Positions 8,947-16,967 of a stretch of 64,000 nucleotides of DNA are shown piece after piece. Within the stretch, counting starts at the first letter, position 1. Each line of letters begins with the position of its first letter. The position numbers and the translations under genes were made by a program. Below the pieces are notes generated by a model. The model made no database searches. It worked only from the letters and a program-made list of their open reading frames with translations, and was not told where the DNA came from. The stretch comes from an uncultured Agathobaculum sp. (GTDB lineage: Bacteria; Bacillota; Clostridia; Oscillospirales; Butyricicoccaceae), in NCBI RefSeq assembly GCF_944384765.1, contig NZ_CALWUM010000001.1:186001-250000 (forward strand), given 5' to 3'.

Positions 8947-9489
8947 TCAGTACAGGCCGAGCAGCCTCGCGCGGTACATCGCGACCGCGGTTTTTGCATC
9001 GCGGATCTCATTGTCCATGATCATTTTTTCGACCTGCGCAATGGGCAGGCGCACCACTTCGACGAACTCATCCTCATCCGGCTGCATCTCGCCCTCGGTC
9101 AGGTCGAGCGCGGCAAACAGATTGACCACCTCGGTCAGAAAGCCCGGGGAGGGATACACGCACCCCAGCGGCACGATGCGGCCGGCCGTGCAGCCGGTCT
9201 CCTCGCGCAGCTCGCGCGCGCCGCAGTCCGCGGCGGACTCGCTCTCGCCGTGGTCCAGCTTGCCCGCCGGGATCTCGAGGATCTCCTCGCCGTACGGGTA
9301 GCGGAACTGGCGCACCAGGATGATGTTGCCGTCCCGGTCGATGGGCAGCACGCCCACGCCGCCGACGTGCTCACACACCTCGCGCGCGGCGGTTTTGCCG
9401 TTTGGCAGCTCGACCTGATCGAGCCGCGCCTTCATGATCCTGCCTTCAAAAAAATACTCATAGGAAAGCTGTTTTTCCCGCATATCCAT
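8947..9489 (-). CDS. NUDIX hydrolase, ADP-ribose pyrophosphatase type
   Basis: 180 residues with a complete NUDIX box starting at Gly76 (GKLDHGESE...RELREETG), which binds the Mg/Mn ions for pyrophosphate cleavage. The upstream LEIPAG and downstream PSPGFLTE are typical of ADP-ribose pyrophosphatases (NudF/YqkG), which split ADP-ribose to AMP and ribose 5-phosphate. AAGGGAGG precedes the ATG. It sits 16 bp after the GH13 gene and 50 bp before walR, so it may bridge two transcripts. Confidence 0.9.
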   Translation of the reverse strand: MDMREKQLSYEYFFEGRIMKARLDQVELPNGKTAAREVCEHVGGVGVLPIDRDGNIILVRQFRYPYGEEILEIPAGKLDHGESESAADCGARELREETGCTAGRIVPLGCVYPSPGFLTEVVNLFAALDLTEGEMQPDEDEFVEVVRLPIAQVEKMIMDNEIRDAKTAVAMYRARLLGLY

Positions 9490-9505
9490 TTTGTTTTCCT
9501 CCCTT

Positions 9506-11410
9506 TTACGGGGTGCCGAAGCACCGCAGGATATACGCTGTCTCGGGCGGCACGCTTACCGGGACGCCCCGGCTGTCCGCCTGGTCAAACTCCGCGCCGT
9601 CGAGCATATCCACCGCATAGACCGCGGGCACGCGGGTTTCCTCGATGTGGTGGCTGCGGTTGACCAGAATGTGCAGCCGCGCATGGTCGCTCACGCGCTC
9701 GTAGTGCAGCAGCGCGCCGCGGCTTTCGACAAAGCGCAGCTCGCCGCGCGCGAGCGTGTCGCTGTCCGCGCGCAGGGTGCACAGGCGGCGGTAAAACGCG
9801 AGCAGCTCGCGGTCCTCCGCGCCCCACGGATAGGTGCGGCGGTTGAAGGGGTCCTCAAAGCCCTGCCGCCCCGCCTCGTCGCCATAGTAGATGGTCGGCG
9901 AACCCGGCATGGTGAACTGGATGACCGCGGCAAGGCGCAGCTTGCGCTTGGCTGCCGCGAGCCGGTCGGGCGGGAGCGCATAGTGCGCGCGGCCGTCCCG
10001 GTCCAGCTTCCATTCCTCCCCGGACACACCGAGCAGGGTGAGCGCACGCGCGGTATCGTGCGTGCCGATCACGTTCATCAGATTATAGAACACGTCGCGC
10101 GGATAATTCTCGCGGATGCACTCCATGGTTTCGGCAAAGTGCTCGGCCGTGCCGCCGGTAAGGTAAGCGATGATCGCGTCCCGCAGCGGATAGTTCATCA
10201 CGCTGTCCAGCTCGCCGCCCTGGAAATAGGTGCGCCGCTCGGAGTAGGAGATCTTGTTGGACGCGTCCTCCCACACCTCGCCGATGATGAGCGCATCCGG
10301 TTTTTCCCGCTTGGCGGCCGCATTTAAGCGGCGGATGAATTCGTCCGGCAGTTCGTCGGCCACATCCAGCCGCCAGCCGGATGCGCCCAGCCGCAGCCAG
10401 CGCCGCACGACGCTGTCCGCATCGCGGAAGATGTAATCCTGATACGAGGGCTCGTCCTCGCGCACCTGCGGCAGGGTGTAAATCCCCCACCAGGAGCCGT
10501 ATTCATCCGGCCACTGCTGGAAATCGAACCAGCGGTAGTAGGGCGAGTCCTGCGACTGGTGCGCGCCCACGCTGTCATACCGGCCGCGGCCGTTGAAATA
10601 GCGGCTGTCGAAGCCTGTGTGGTTGAACACGCCGTCCAGCACCACGCGCATACCGCGCGCGGCGGCCTCGCTGCACAGGGTGCGGAAGTCCTCCTCCGTG
10701 CCGAGCATGGGGTCGATGCGCTTGTAGTCGCCGGTATCGTAGCGGTGGTTGGAATACGCCTGAAAGATCGGGTTGAAATAAATGGTGGTCACGCGCAGGC
10801 TTTCCAGATAGTCCAGCTTGCTTATCACGCCGCGCAGCGTACCGCCGAAAAAGTCATTGTTCAGGATCTCGCCGTTTTCGTCCGGCTGATAGGCCGGGAT
10901 ATCGTCCCAGTTCTCATGCAGCACGCGCGGCGCGATGCCTTCCCCTTCAGGCTGCACGGGCATACGGTCCCGGCAGAAGCGGTCGGGGAAGATATTGTAC
11001 GAAATGCCCTCGCCGAACCAGCGCGGCGGGTGGTAATCCGGGTCGTACACGGTCAGCTGGTATTTATCGCCCAGCGTGTCGATGATCTCTCCGCGGCCGC
11101 CGTAGCCGCGCGCGCAGTAGCGCGGGCCGTCCGCGGTGTCAAGCGTGAAATAATACCAGTACAGCCCCGGATGGTCGGGTGTAAAGGTTGTGCTGTACCG
11201 GTCGCGCGCGCCCGCTAGGCCGTACCAGCGCATGGGATAGGCCTGCGGTGCACAGCCGTCCTCCTCCACCCAAAGAGTGATGTGTTCGGTGCCGTGCTCG
11301 CGCTTGGGATAAGTGGAAAACTGTACGGTCTGCCCGGCAGGCACCGCGCCGTAAGGCGATTTGCATGCCGCATCCCGCGAGTGAAAAATACATTTGGGTA
11401 TGGAGTTCAA
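9506..11410 (-). CDS. GH13 neopullulanase/cyclomaltodextrinase-type glycoside hydrolase
   Basis: About 634 residues. A beta-sandwich N domain (roughly 1-140) is followed by a GH13 TIM barrel. Conserved regions are visible: DGVFNHTG near residue 258, the nucleophile Asp in RLDVADE near 348, the acid/base Glu in IIGEVWED near 377 and GTHDT near 449. No signal peptide, so it acts on imported maltodextrins or cyclodextrins. Several starts are open: ATG at 11426-11428 and an upstream GTG lack ribosome binding sites, while TTG at 11408-11410 has GGGGGA six bases before it and is preferred. Likely promoter at 11490-11518. Confidence 0.9.
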   Translation of the reverse strand: MNSIPKCIFHSRDAACKSPYGAVPAGQTVQFSTYPKREHGTEHITLWVEEDGCAPQAYPMRWYGLAGARDRYSTTFTPDHPGLYWYYFTLDTADGPRYCARGYGGRGEIIDTLGDKYQLTVYDPDYHPPRWFGEGISYNIFPDRFCRDRMPVQPEGEGIAPRVLHENWDDIPAYQPDENGEILNNDFFGGTLRGVISKLDYLESLRVTTIYFNPIFQAYSNHRYDTGDYKRIDPMLGTEEDFRTLCSEAAARGMRVVLDGVFNHTGFDSRYFNGRGRYDSVGAHQSQDSPYYRWFDFQQWPDEYGSWWGIYTLPQVREDEPSYQDYIFRDADSVVRRWLRLGASGWRLDVADELPDEFIRRLNAAAKREKPDALIIGEVWEDASNKISYSERRTYFQGGELDSVMNYPLRDAIIAYLTGGTAEHFAETMECIRENYPRDVFYNLMNVIGTHDTARALTLLGVSGEEWKLDRDGRAHYALPPDRLAAAKRKLRLAAVIQFTMPGSPTIYYGDEAGRQGFEDPFNRRTYPWGAEDRELLAFYRRLCTLRADSDTLARGELRFVESRGALLHYERVSDHARLHILVNRSHHIEETRVPAVYAVDMLDGAEFDQADSRGVPVSVPPETAYILRCFGTP

Positions 11411-11489
11411 AAGATTTCCCCCAGACATATTGTGATTGAGCACAAAATCGCGCTGCGGGCAGTCTGCCGCGCGCAGAATTGCTTTTTAT

Positions 11490-11518
11490 AGTATAGCACA
11501 AAATCCCGGGGAGGTAAA
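11490..11518 (-). promoter_or_regulatory. Putative promoter of the GH13 gene
   Basis: Minus-strand TTTACC and TATACT spaced 17 bp, about 80 bp before the GH13 start. The -35 box is weak. Confidence 0.45.
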
Positions 11519-11556
11519 CACAAAAGCGGGGGCTGACCGTCCGGTCTGCCCCCGCC
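11519..11556 (-). terminator. Terminator after the alpha/beta hydrolase gene
   Basis: Minus-strand GCGGGGGC...GCCCCCGC stem with an inner ACCG/CGGT pair, followed by TTTTGTG. It lies 13 bp past the hydrolase stop. Confidence 0.75.
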
Positions 11557-11568
11557 TGCGCGGTATTT

Positions 11569-12561
11569 TTACTTAAGATAGGTGCGGAAAAACTGCTCGA
11601 GCTTGTCAAACGGGATGGCGTTTTTGCCGCCGCCGTCATACAGGTCGGTGTGCACGGCATCCGGGATGATGAGCAGCTCTTTGTTGTCGGTATACGGGTT
11701 GTCCTTTACCATGTTCGCATAGGCGTCCCGGCTGAAATAGCAGGAGTGCGCCTTCTCGCCGTGCACGATGAGCACTGCGCTGCGGATTTCATTGCTGTAC
11801 TGCAAAATGGGCTGGTTCATGAAGGACATGCAGCCGGTCACGTTCCAGCCGCCGTTCGAGTTGAGCGAGCGCGCATGGTATCCGCGCGGGGTTTTATAAT
11901 AGTCGTAGTAATCTTTGACAAAGAACGGTGCGTCTGCCGGCAGCGGATCGACCACGCCGCCGCCCAGCGCATAGCTGCCGTTTTTATAATCCTCCAGACG
12001 CTGTGCATTGAGCGCCTGCTTTTTCGCATAGCGCGCGTCCGCGGAGTCCTCCGCGTCAAAATAGCCCTTGGCGTTGACGCGGGTCATGTCATACATGGTC
12101 GAGGCGACCGTTGCCTTGATGCGGGTGTCGAGCGCCGCGGTATTGAGCGCCATGCCGCCCCAGCCGCAGATGCCGATGATGCCGATTTTGTCCGGGTCGG
12201 CCCCATCATACAGCGACAGGAAATCCACCGCCGCCTGGAAGTCCTCGGTGTTGATGTCCGGGGAGGCCATATAGCGCGGTGTGCCGCCGCTCTCGCCGGT
12301 GTAGGACGGGTCGAACGCCAAGGTCAGGAAGCCGCGCTCGGCCATGGTCTGCGCATACAGGCCGGAGGCCTGCTCCTTGACCGCGCCGAACGGGCCGCAG
12401 ACCGCGATCGCGGGCAGCTTGCCCTGCGCACCCTTGGGCGTGTACAGGTCGCCCGCCAGCGTAATGCCGTAACGGTTGTGGAAGGTCACCTTGCTGTGGC
12501 TTACCTTATCGCTCTGCGGAAAGGTCTTGTCCCATTCCTGCGTCAGTTTCAGTTGTTCCAT
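11569..12561 (-). CDS. Alpha/beta hydrolase with a Cys nucleophile-elbow motif (DLH/YcjY-like)
   Basis: 330 residues. The elbow reads IGICGWGG with Cys132 where a nucleophile is expected, resembling the GIC-x-GG form of dienelactone-hydrolase-like and YcjY-type proteins rather than the Ser of most esterases. An Asp follows in LLIIPDAVHTDLYD, whose His may complete the triad. No signal peptide. ATG at 12559-12561 is chosen because it begins the conserved domain and has AAAGGGAG upstream; a longer frame upstream overlaps the preceding small gene. It follows that gene by 16 bp, so the two form an operon. Substrate unknown. Confidence 0.85.
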   Translation of the reverse strand: MEQLKLTQEWDKTFPQSDKVSHSKVTFHNRYGITLAGDLYTPKGAQGKLPAIAVCGPFGAVKEQASGLYAQTMAERGFLTLAFDPSYTGESGGTPRYMASPDINTEDFQAAVDFLSLYDGADPDKIGIIGICGWGGMALNTAALDTRIKATVASTMYDMTRVNAKGYFDAEDSADARYAKKQALNAQRLEDYKNGSYALGGGVVDPLPADAPFFVKDYYDYYKTPRGYHARSLNSNGGWNVTGCMSFMNQPILQYSNEIRSAVLIVHGEKAHSCYFSRDAYANMVKDNPYTDNKELLIIPDAVHTDLYDGGGKNAIPFDKLEQFFRTYLK

Positions 12562-12577
12562 ATTGCAAAACTCCCTT

Positions 12578-12820
12578 TCAGTTCTGCTGCTTTTGCAGCT
12601 GATCGATTTGATAGACAATATAATCCAGGCAGTCGATTTGCCGCTGGCTGCGGTGCAGCTCGTCGAGCAGCGCGGCCCGGTGGCGGCGCAGCAGCCGCCG
12701 CGCCGCGTCAAATTCCCCCGCGCAGATGCACGCCCGGATACAGCCGGCCTCACGGTCAACACAGCCCGCCGCGGGCAGCAGCTGGATCAGGTTTTGCTTC
12801 TCGTCCGCCGGTCCTGCCAT
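12578..12820 (-). CDS. Small Cys-containing helical protein, function unknown
   Basis: 80 residues, predicted almost wholly helical. The second half (ARRLLRRHRAALLDELHRSQ, then QIDCLDYIVYQIDQL) is an amphipathic coiled-coil pattern like the dimerisation helix of MerR regulators, but no DNA-binding domain is present. Three Cys lie at the centre (GCVDREAGCIRACIC has four counting the last). The ATG at 12818-12820 has GGGGG seven bases upstream. It is the first gene of a two-gene operon with the hydrolase, and a TATAAT box lies at 12852-12857. I do not recognise a function. Confidence 0.65.
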   Translation of the reverse strand: MAGPADEKQNLIQLLPAAGCVDREAGCIRACICAGEFDAARRLLRRHRAALLDELHRSQRQIDCLDYIVYQIDQLQKQQN

Positions 12821-12952
12821 GTGCGCCGCCCCCTTTCGCTGTCCTGACTCCATTATAAAGCCGCGCGCTGCTATGCGCTAATGGTTATATTTTATTTCGT
12901 GTTATTCCATTTGTTTATGCCCTGTGCTATACTGGATACTGGATATACAGAC

Positions 12953-12983
12953 GAAAAAGCAGGAACCCGTTTGGGTCCCTGCC
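12953..12983 (-). terminator. Terminator after the SRPBCC gene
   Basis: Minus-strand GCAGGGACCC, loop AAAC, GGGTTCCTGC, then TTTTTCG. It lies 35 bp past the SRPBCC stop. Confidence 0.8.
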
Positions 12984-13017
12984 TGCTGTGCAATATGACC
13001 GGCGCACCGGCGTTTTC

Positions 13018-13419
13018 TCATTTCGCGGACAAATATGCTTGCAGATCGCGGACGAACTGCCGCTGCTGCTTTTGCAGATAGGCCTTGACGAAGGGTTTCA
13101 TCCAAAATTTTTTCGCGGCGACCTGCTCGGTAAATTCGATTTCGGTCGCGTCCCCGCGCGCCGCAAAGACGCCGGTCCACTGCCCGGTCATGTTGGTGTT
13201 TTCCATGGTGAACGCCCAGCGCTGATATGGCTCTACCAGCGTGACGGTAAAAGCAGTTGCATAGCCGTCTTTCGTGTATTCCACAAACTGCCTTTCGCCG
13301 CGCACCTCGGTTCTGCTCACATCGCTGCGCCACGCGCTGTATTGCCCCACCGCTAAAACCGTGTCCCACACGGTACGGATGTCGGCCCTGAGCACCGCCC
13401 GAATACGGGATTGCGCCAT
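13018..13419 (-). CDS. SRPBCC (START/Bet v 1-like) family protein
   Basis: 133 residues. The pattern DIRTVWDTVLAVGQYSAWRSD near the N-terminus, followed by WAFTMENTNMTGQWTGVF and EIEFTEQV, fits the polyketide-cyclase/SRPBCC fold that binds hydrophobic ligands. No catalytic residue can be assigned. ATG at 13417-13419 is preceded by AGAAAGGG. It is transcribed divergently from a LysR gene 118 bp away and has a good promoter in between, so it is a natural target of that regulator. Confidence 0.8.
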   Translation of the reverse strand: MAQSRIRAVLRADIRTVWDTVLAVGQYSAWRSDVSRTEVRGERQFVEYTKDGYATAFTVTLVEPYQRWAFTMENTNMTGQWTGVFAARGDATEIEFTEQVAAKKFWMKPFVKAYLQKQQRQFVRDLQAYLSAK

Positions 13420-13455
13420 TGAATCACGCCCTTTCTCTTGCGCTCTGCCGGCTTC

Positions 13456-13484
13456 ATTATACCATAAGGCACACCACACCTCAA
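13456..13484 (-). promoter_or_regulatory. Promoter of the SRPBCC gene in the LysR divergent region
   Basis: Minus-strand TTGAGG, 17-bp spacer, TATAAT, 37 bp before the SRPBCC start. A LysR regulator would be expected to bind in this 118-bp intergenic region. Confidence 0.65.
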
Positions 13485-13537
13485 CCGGCCTGCGCCGGAC
13501 ATACACCTGCGATTTCACACACAAAGGAGTTACCGCA

Positions 13538-14416
13538 ATGGAAATCCGTACCCTGCGCTATTTTATGGCAATCGCCCGGGAGGAAAACATGACCCGCGCC
13601 GCCGAGACCCTGCACGTCACCCAGCCGACCCTGTCCAAACAGATGCAGGCGCTCGAAGCCGAACTGGGCAAAAAGCTGTTCCGCCGGCACAGCTTTTCGA
13701 TCGAGCTGACCGAAGAAGGCATGCTGCTGCGCCGCCGGGCCGAGGACCTGCTCTCCATGGCGGACAAGATCACCGCCGAATTTGCCGCCATGGACGACAT
13801 CATCGGCGGCAACATCTATTTCGGCTGCGCAGAATCCTGGCAGATCCGCCACCTCGCCCGGGTGATCCGGCATTTCAAGCTGCAATATCCGGAGTTCCAC
13901 TACCATATCACAAGCGGCGACACCGAACAGGTGACCGAAAAGCTCGACCGCGGCCTGCTGGACTTTGCCATCATCGTCGAGGAGCCGGATTACGAGAAAT
14001 ACCACGTCCTGCACATGCCCGAGGGCGACCGCTGGGGGCTGGTCATGCGCGCAGACAATGCGCTTGCGCGCAAACCGGTCATCCACGCCGGCGACCTGCG
14101 CGGGCTGCCGCTGTTCTGCTCCGAGCAGGGCTGGCGCAACGACCTGCCCCGCTGGTGCGGCGATCAGATGGACGAGCTGCACCTCGAGGGCTCGTTCCGC
14201 CTGGCCTACAACGGCGCGGTCTTTGCGCGCGAGGGGCTGGGATATCTGCTCACCTTCGACCACCTGGTGGACACCAGCCCGGAAAGCGGCCTGGTGTTCC
14301 GCCCGCTCGACCCGCCGCTTGAAAACGCGATGTACCTCATCTGGAAAAAACAGCAGGTATTCACCCCGATTGCCGAGCGCTTCATTGCCGAGCTGCAAAA
14401 TGCTTTCCGGCAGTAA
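13538..14416 (+). CDS. LysR-family transcriptional regulator
   Basis: 292 residues. The N-terminal winged helix-turn-helix (about 1-60) reads MEIRTLRYFMAIAREENMTR, with helix AAETLHVTQPTLSKQMQALE. The C-terminal part is the periplasmic-binding-protein-like effector domain (LDFAIIVEEPDYEKY). The ATG has AAAGGAG at ideal spacing. It is the only plus-strand gene in the first 52 kb and faces the SRPBCC gene, suggesting it controls that gene and itself. Effector unknown. Confidence 0.93.
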   Translation: MEIRTLRYFMAIAREENMTRAAETLHVTQPTLSKQMQALEAELGKKLFRRHSFSIELTEEGMLLRRRAEDLLSMADKITAEFAAMDDIIGGNIYFGCAESWQIRHLARVIRHFKLQYPEFHYHITSGDTEQVTEKLDRGLLDFAIIVEEPDYEKYHVLHMPEGDRWGLVMRADNALARKPVIHAGDLRGLPLFCSEQGWRNDLPRWCGDQMDELHLEGSFRLAYNGAVFAREGLGYLLTFDHLVDTSPESGLVFRPLDPPLENAMYLIWKKQQVFTPIAERFIAELQNAFRQ

Positions 14417-14449
14417 CGCGCGCAAGCGCCGCCCCGGATAACACAAAAC

Positions 14450-14487
14450 GCCCCTGTGCGGCACACTGGCCTGCACAGGGGCATTTT
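14450..14487. terminator. Bidirectional terminator between lysR and the dlt operon
   Basis: GCCCCTGTGC and GCACAGGGGC form a perfect 10-bp stem. T-rich tails occur on both sides (ATTTTTAC on plus, GTTTTGTG on minus), so it serves the LysR gene and the end of dltX. Confidence 0.85.
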
Positions 14488-14535
14488 TACTGCAAAAGAT
14501 AGTCTGTTCCGGCCGGATCTCCGGGCTACAGCCAC

Positions 14536-14682
14536 TCAGAAGCCCTCATAAATAAAGGCGCCCTGTCCGGAGAAAAACGCGAGAACAGCAAGCAGCATCA
14601 GCGCGTAACCGAAAATGCTGAGGACCATCCAGTACGGGCGTTCCTTCTGCCGTTCCAGCCATTTTTTCAGGAAAGAAGCCAT
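14536..14682 (-). CDS. dltX: DltX, D-alanylation-associated small membrane protein
   Basis: 48 residues. A basic start (MASFLKKWLERQKERPYW) precedes one membrane helix (about 18-38) and the C-terminus FIYEGF. DltX proteins are about 50 residues with one helix and a conserved C-terminal FIYxxF motif, and are required for teichoic-acid D-alanylation in Bacillus. GGAGG precedes the ATG. It overlaps the dltD-like gene by 16 bp and is the last gene of the operon, whereas dltX usually comes first. Confidence 0.85.
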   Translation of the reverse strand: MASFLKKWLERQKERPYWMVLSIFGYALMLLAVLAFFSGQGAFIYEGF

Positions 14683-15551
14683 TGATCCAACACCTCCGTA
14701 AAGACAACCGCGCCATAGTCGTAATCCAGATGCCCGGTGTCGTAAAAACACGAGGCGTCGAGCGCATCGGTCATATCGTAAAACGTCACGCCGCCGGCCT
14801 CGCTGACCGCACGGCACTGTTCCCGCAGCTCGACGTCGAGGGGCTCCAGTTCAACCAGCGGGTTTTCCGGTAGCCAAAGCGCGCGCACACGGATGCCGTT
14901 TTCCGCACAGAAAGCATAAATCTCCTCCAGTGCGGCGAGGTTGTCCTCGTAGAGTTCCATGCCGCCGTTAAAATACAGGTCATGCAGGCGCACGCGGCGC
15001 TCGTCCAGCTCCGCCTGCGTCATGTTGCCATAGTAAAAGATTTTTTGCTGCGCATGATCCGCAGTGCGAAACTCCCCTTCGCCGATCAGGGCATTAAACG
15101 TGTCCATCACAAAGGACTGCAGCCGATCGCGCTGAAAGTAGGTATACGGCTCGTACCACTTGCGGTGCCACGCATAGGTCGGGTTGGTGTCCATATCGTC
15201 ATACATCGCGCCCCAGTTGAGCGCCAGCACCAGATCCGAGCCAACGGTGATATAACCGCCCTCCAGCATTTCCACCAGGTCGCGCAGCGTGCCGTAGTCC
15301 ATGCCAAGGTTGACATAGTCCGCCTGCGTCAGATCCTCCCGGTAGGCCGAGACCAGCTCGGACGAGCCGAAAATCACACGATCCCATACCTTTTCCGGGT
15401 GGTCCTGCTGGGTGACTTCAAAGTCATTGAGACGGAACAGGCCGCTTTTGGGAATAAACCCCGAGGCTGCCAGGCCGAAATCTGCCAACAGCGCAACGAT
15501 CAGCACAGCAGCAATCAGGCCGCCTTTTTTCAAAAAACGAGTCAAACTCAT
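14667..15551 (-). CDS. dltD: DltD-like membrane-anchored SGNH-type protein
   Basis: 294 residues. One N-terminal membrane helix (about 8-28), then an extracellular domain with IFGSSE near residue 63, the Ser motif of DltD, and a C-terminal DTGHLDYDYGA that offers the Asp/His pair. DltD transfers D-alanine from its carrier to teichoic acids at the cell surface. It is shorter than the roughly 390-420-residue DltD of Bacilli, so the symbol rests partly on operon context. ATG at 15549-15551 with GAGAGGGGGC upstream; 13 bp after dltB. Confidence 0.75.
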   Translation of the reverse strand: MSLTRFLKKGGLIAAVLIVALLADFGLAASGFIPKSGLFRLNDFEVTQQDHPEKVWDRVIFGSSELVSAYREDLTQADYVNLGMDYGTLRDLVEMLEGGYITVGSDLVLALNWGAMYDDMDTNPTYAWHRKWYEPYTYFQRDRLQSFVMDTFNALIGEGEFRTADHAQQKIFYYGNMTQAELDERRVRLHDLYFNGGMELYEDNLAALEEIYAFCAENGIRVRALWLPENPLVELEPLDVELREQCRAVSEAGGVTFYDMTDALDASCFYDTGHLDYDYGAVVFTEVLDQWLLS

Positions 15552-15564
15552 ATGGCGCCCCCTC

Positions 15565-16713
15565 TCAAATATTGACGAAGCCATGCAGGACAGCGGCAAG
15601 CTGTGTCTGGTCCAGCGTGTAGAAGATGGTCGTAAATGAGAACACCAGCGTGACGATGCAGCGGCGCAGCAGCAGGTAATACCGGTTTGCCCCACGCTTG
15701 ACCGTCGTGATGCCGAGCAGATGCTCAATAGCCAGCAGGCTGCCGTTCATCAGGCCGTCCAGCACGAAAGTGAGGGAAAAGCCGTGCCACAGGCCCATGA
15801 CCATCATCGTGCCGAAGCCCATCGCCGCGCCCTGGACACGGTTGAGCCGCTTGCCGTTGAGGACAACAAAAATATGCTCGCGGATCCAGTCGGTCAGCGA
15901 CACGTGCCAGTTGCGCCAGAACTGCGTGAAGGACGCGGCCTTGAGCGGGCTTTTGAAGTTCTCCGGCACCTTCAGGCCGAGGAAGCCGCCCATGGCGATC
16001 GCGATATCCGCATAACCTGACATATCCAGCCAGAGCATCAGATAGCTGAACAGGCACACAATGACCGAAAGCCACGGCCGCGGGTCCAGCGCGGTCAGCC
16101 GCGCCAGCACCGCGGTGACCAGCACGATCAGCACGACCTTTTTGAAATAGCCGCGGATGAGGCGCTTGAAGTCCCTCGTCAGGCTTTCGCCGCTGACCGC
16201 CTCCGGCTGCGCCAGGCTGCGCGAAAAATCGCGGTAGCGCAGGATCGGCCCCGCGGTGATAACCGGGAAAAAGAGCATATAGTTTGCATAATGCAGAAAA
16301 TCCAGTTTTTCGCCCGTGTAATAAACGTAGTACACCGCGTCGACCGCCTTGAGCATATTGTACGCCAGGCCGGTGAGCGCAAACAGCAGCGGCAGCTCGG
16401 GAAACAATTCGCGCATCCGCAGATAAAAAAACGGCACCGCACAGAGCAGGCAGCAGAACACAAACAGGGGTTTGCGCCCCCTGCCCCCGCCGCGCCCCGC
16501 AAGGCTGGCGATGCCATAGGTGAGGACGGTGTAGAGGGCGTAAAACACTGCCAGCCACTCGGATACATAGGCGATCAGCGCCAGATCGAGGATGACCAGA
16601 AAGCGGTCGAGCCTGCTCTGCGACCAGAACCGGCGCGCAAGCATGCTGAGTATCGCCCAGATTAGGCAGCCGCCAAGCAGCCGCAGGGCGATATCAGCCT
16701 CCAAAAACCACAT
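15565..16713 (-). CDS. dltB: DltB, MBOAT-family D-alanyl transferase
   Basis: 382 residues, polytopic. The MBOAT signature WRNWHVSLTDWIREHIF and the catalytic His near residue 310 in MGLWHGFS are present. DltB receives D-alanine from DltC and passes it across the membrane for addition to teichoic acids. ATG at 16711-16713 begins one base after the dltC stop. The protein starts MWFLEADIALRLL; a longer in-frame start upstream would lie inside dltC and is rejected. Confidence 0.93.
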   Translation of the reverse strand: MWFLEADIALRLLGGCLIWAILSMLARRFWSQSRLDRFLVILDLALIAYVSEWLAVFYALYTVLTYGIASLAGRGGGRGRKPLFVFCCLLCAVPFFYLRMRELFPELPLLFALTGLAYNMLKAVDAVYYVYYTGEKLDFLHYANYMLFFPVITAGPILRYRDFSRSLAQPEAVSGESLTRDFKRLIRGYFKKVVLIVLVTAVLARLTALDPRPWLSVIVCLFSYLMLWLDMSGYADIAIAMGGFLGLKVPENFKSPLKAASFTQFWRNWHVSLTDWIREHIFVVLNGKRLNRVQGAAMGFGTMMVMGLWHGFSLTFVLDGLMNGSLLAIEHLLGITTVKRGANRYYLLLRRCIVTLVFSFTTIFYTLDQTQLAAVLHGFVNI

Positions 16714-16714
16714 C

Positions 16715-16966
16715 TCAGCAGAGCCCCTTCTTCCTGCCAACGATCGCAGCGATCTCGTTGACCGTGTTCATCGGGTACAGCGTCAGGTCGCGCTGGGTGA
16801 TCTCGACGCCAAAGGTCTTTTCCACAAACACGATCACATCCATCGAGCCGACCGAGTCCAGAAAGCCCGTGTCAAACAGGTTGACGTCCAGGCCAAACTC
16901 CGGGTCGTCCTCCGCGTCGCAGATCTTGCGGATGTATTCTTCCAGTTTTGCAGTGATTTCTTCCAT
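16715..16966 (-). CDS. dltC: D-alanyl carrier protein DltC
   Basis: 83 residues, an acidic acyl-carrier fold. The phosphopantetheine attachment Ser38 lies in FLDSVGSMD. DltA loads D-alanine on the 4'-phosphopantetheine arm and DltB takes it over. ATG at 16964-16966 starts one base after the dltA stop, with GGAGGAG inside the dltA end as ribosome binding site; an in-frame start 51 bases earlier overlaps dltA and adds residues foreign to the family. Confidence 0.93.
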   Translation of the reverse strand: MEEITAKLEEYIRKICDAEDDPEFGLDVNLFDTGFLDSVGSMDVIVFVEKTFGVEITQRDLTLYPMNTVNEIAAIVGRKKGLC

Positions 16967-16967
16967 T

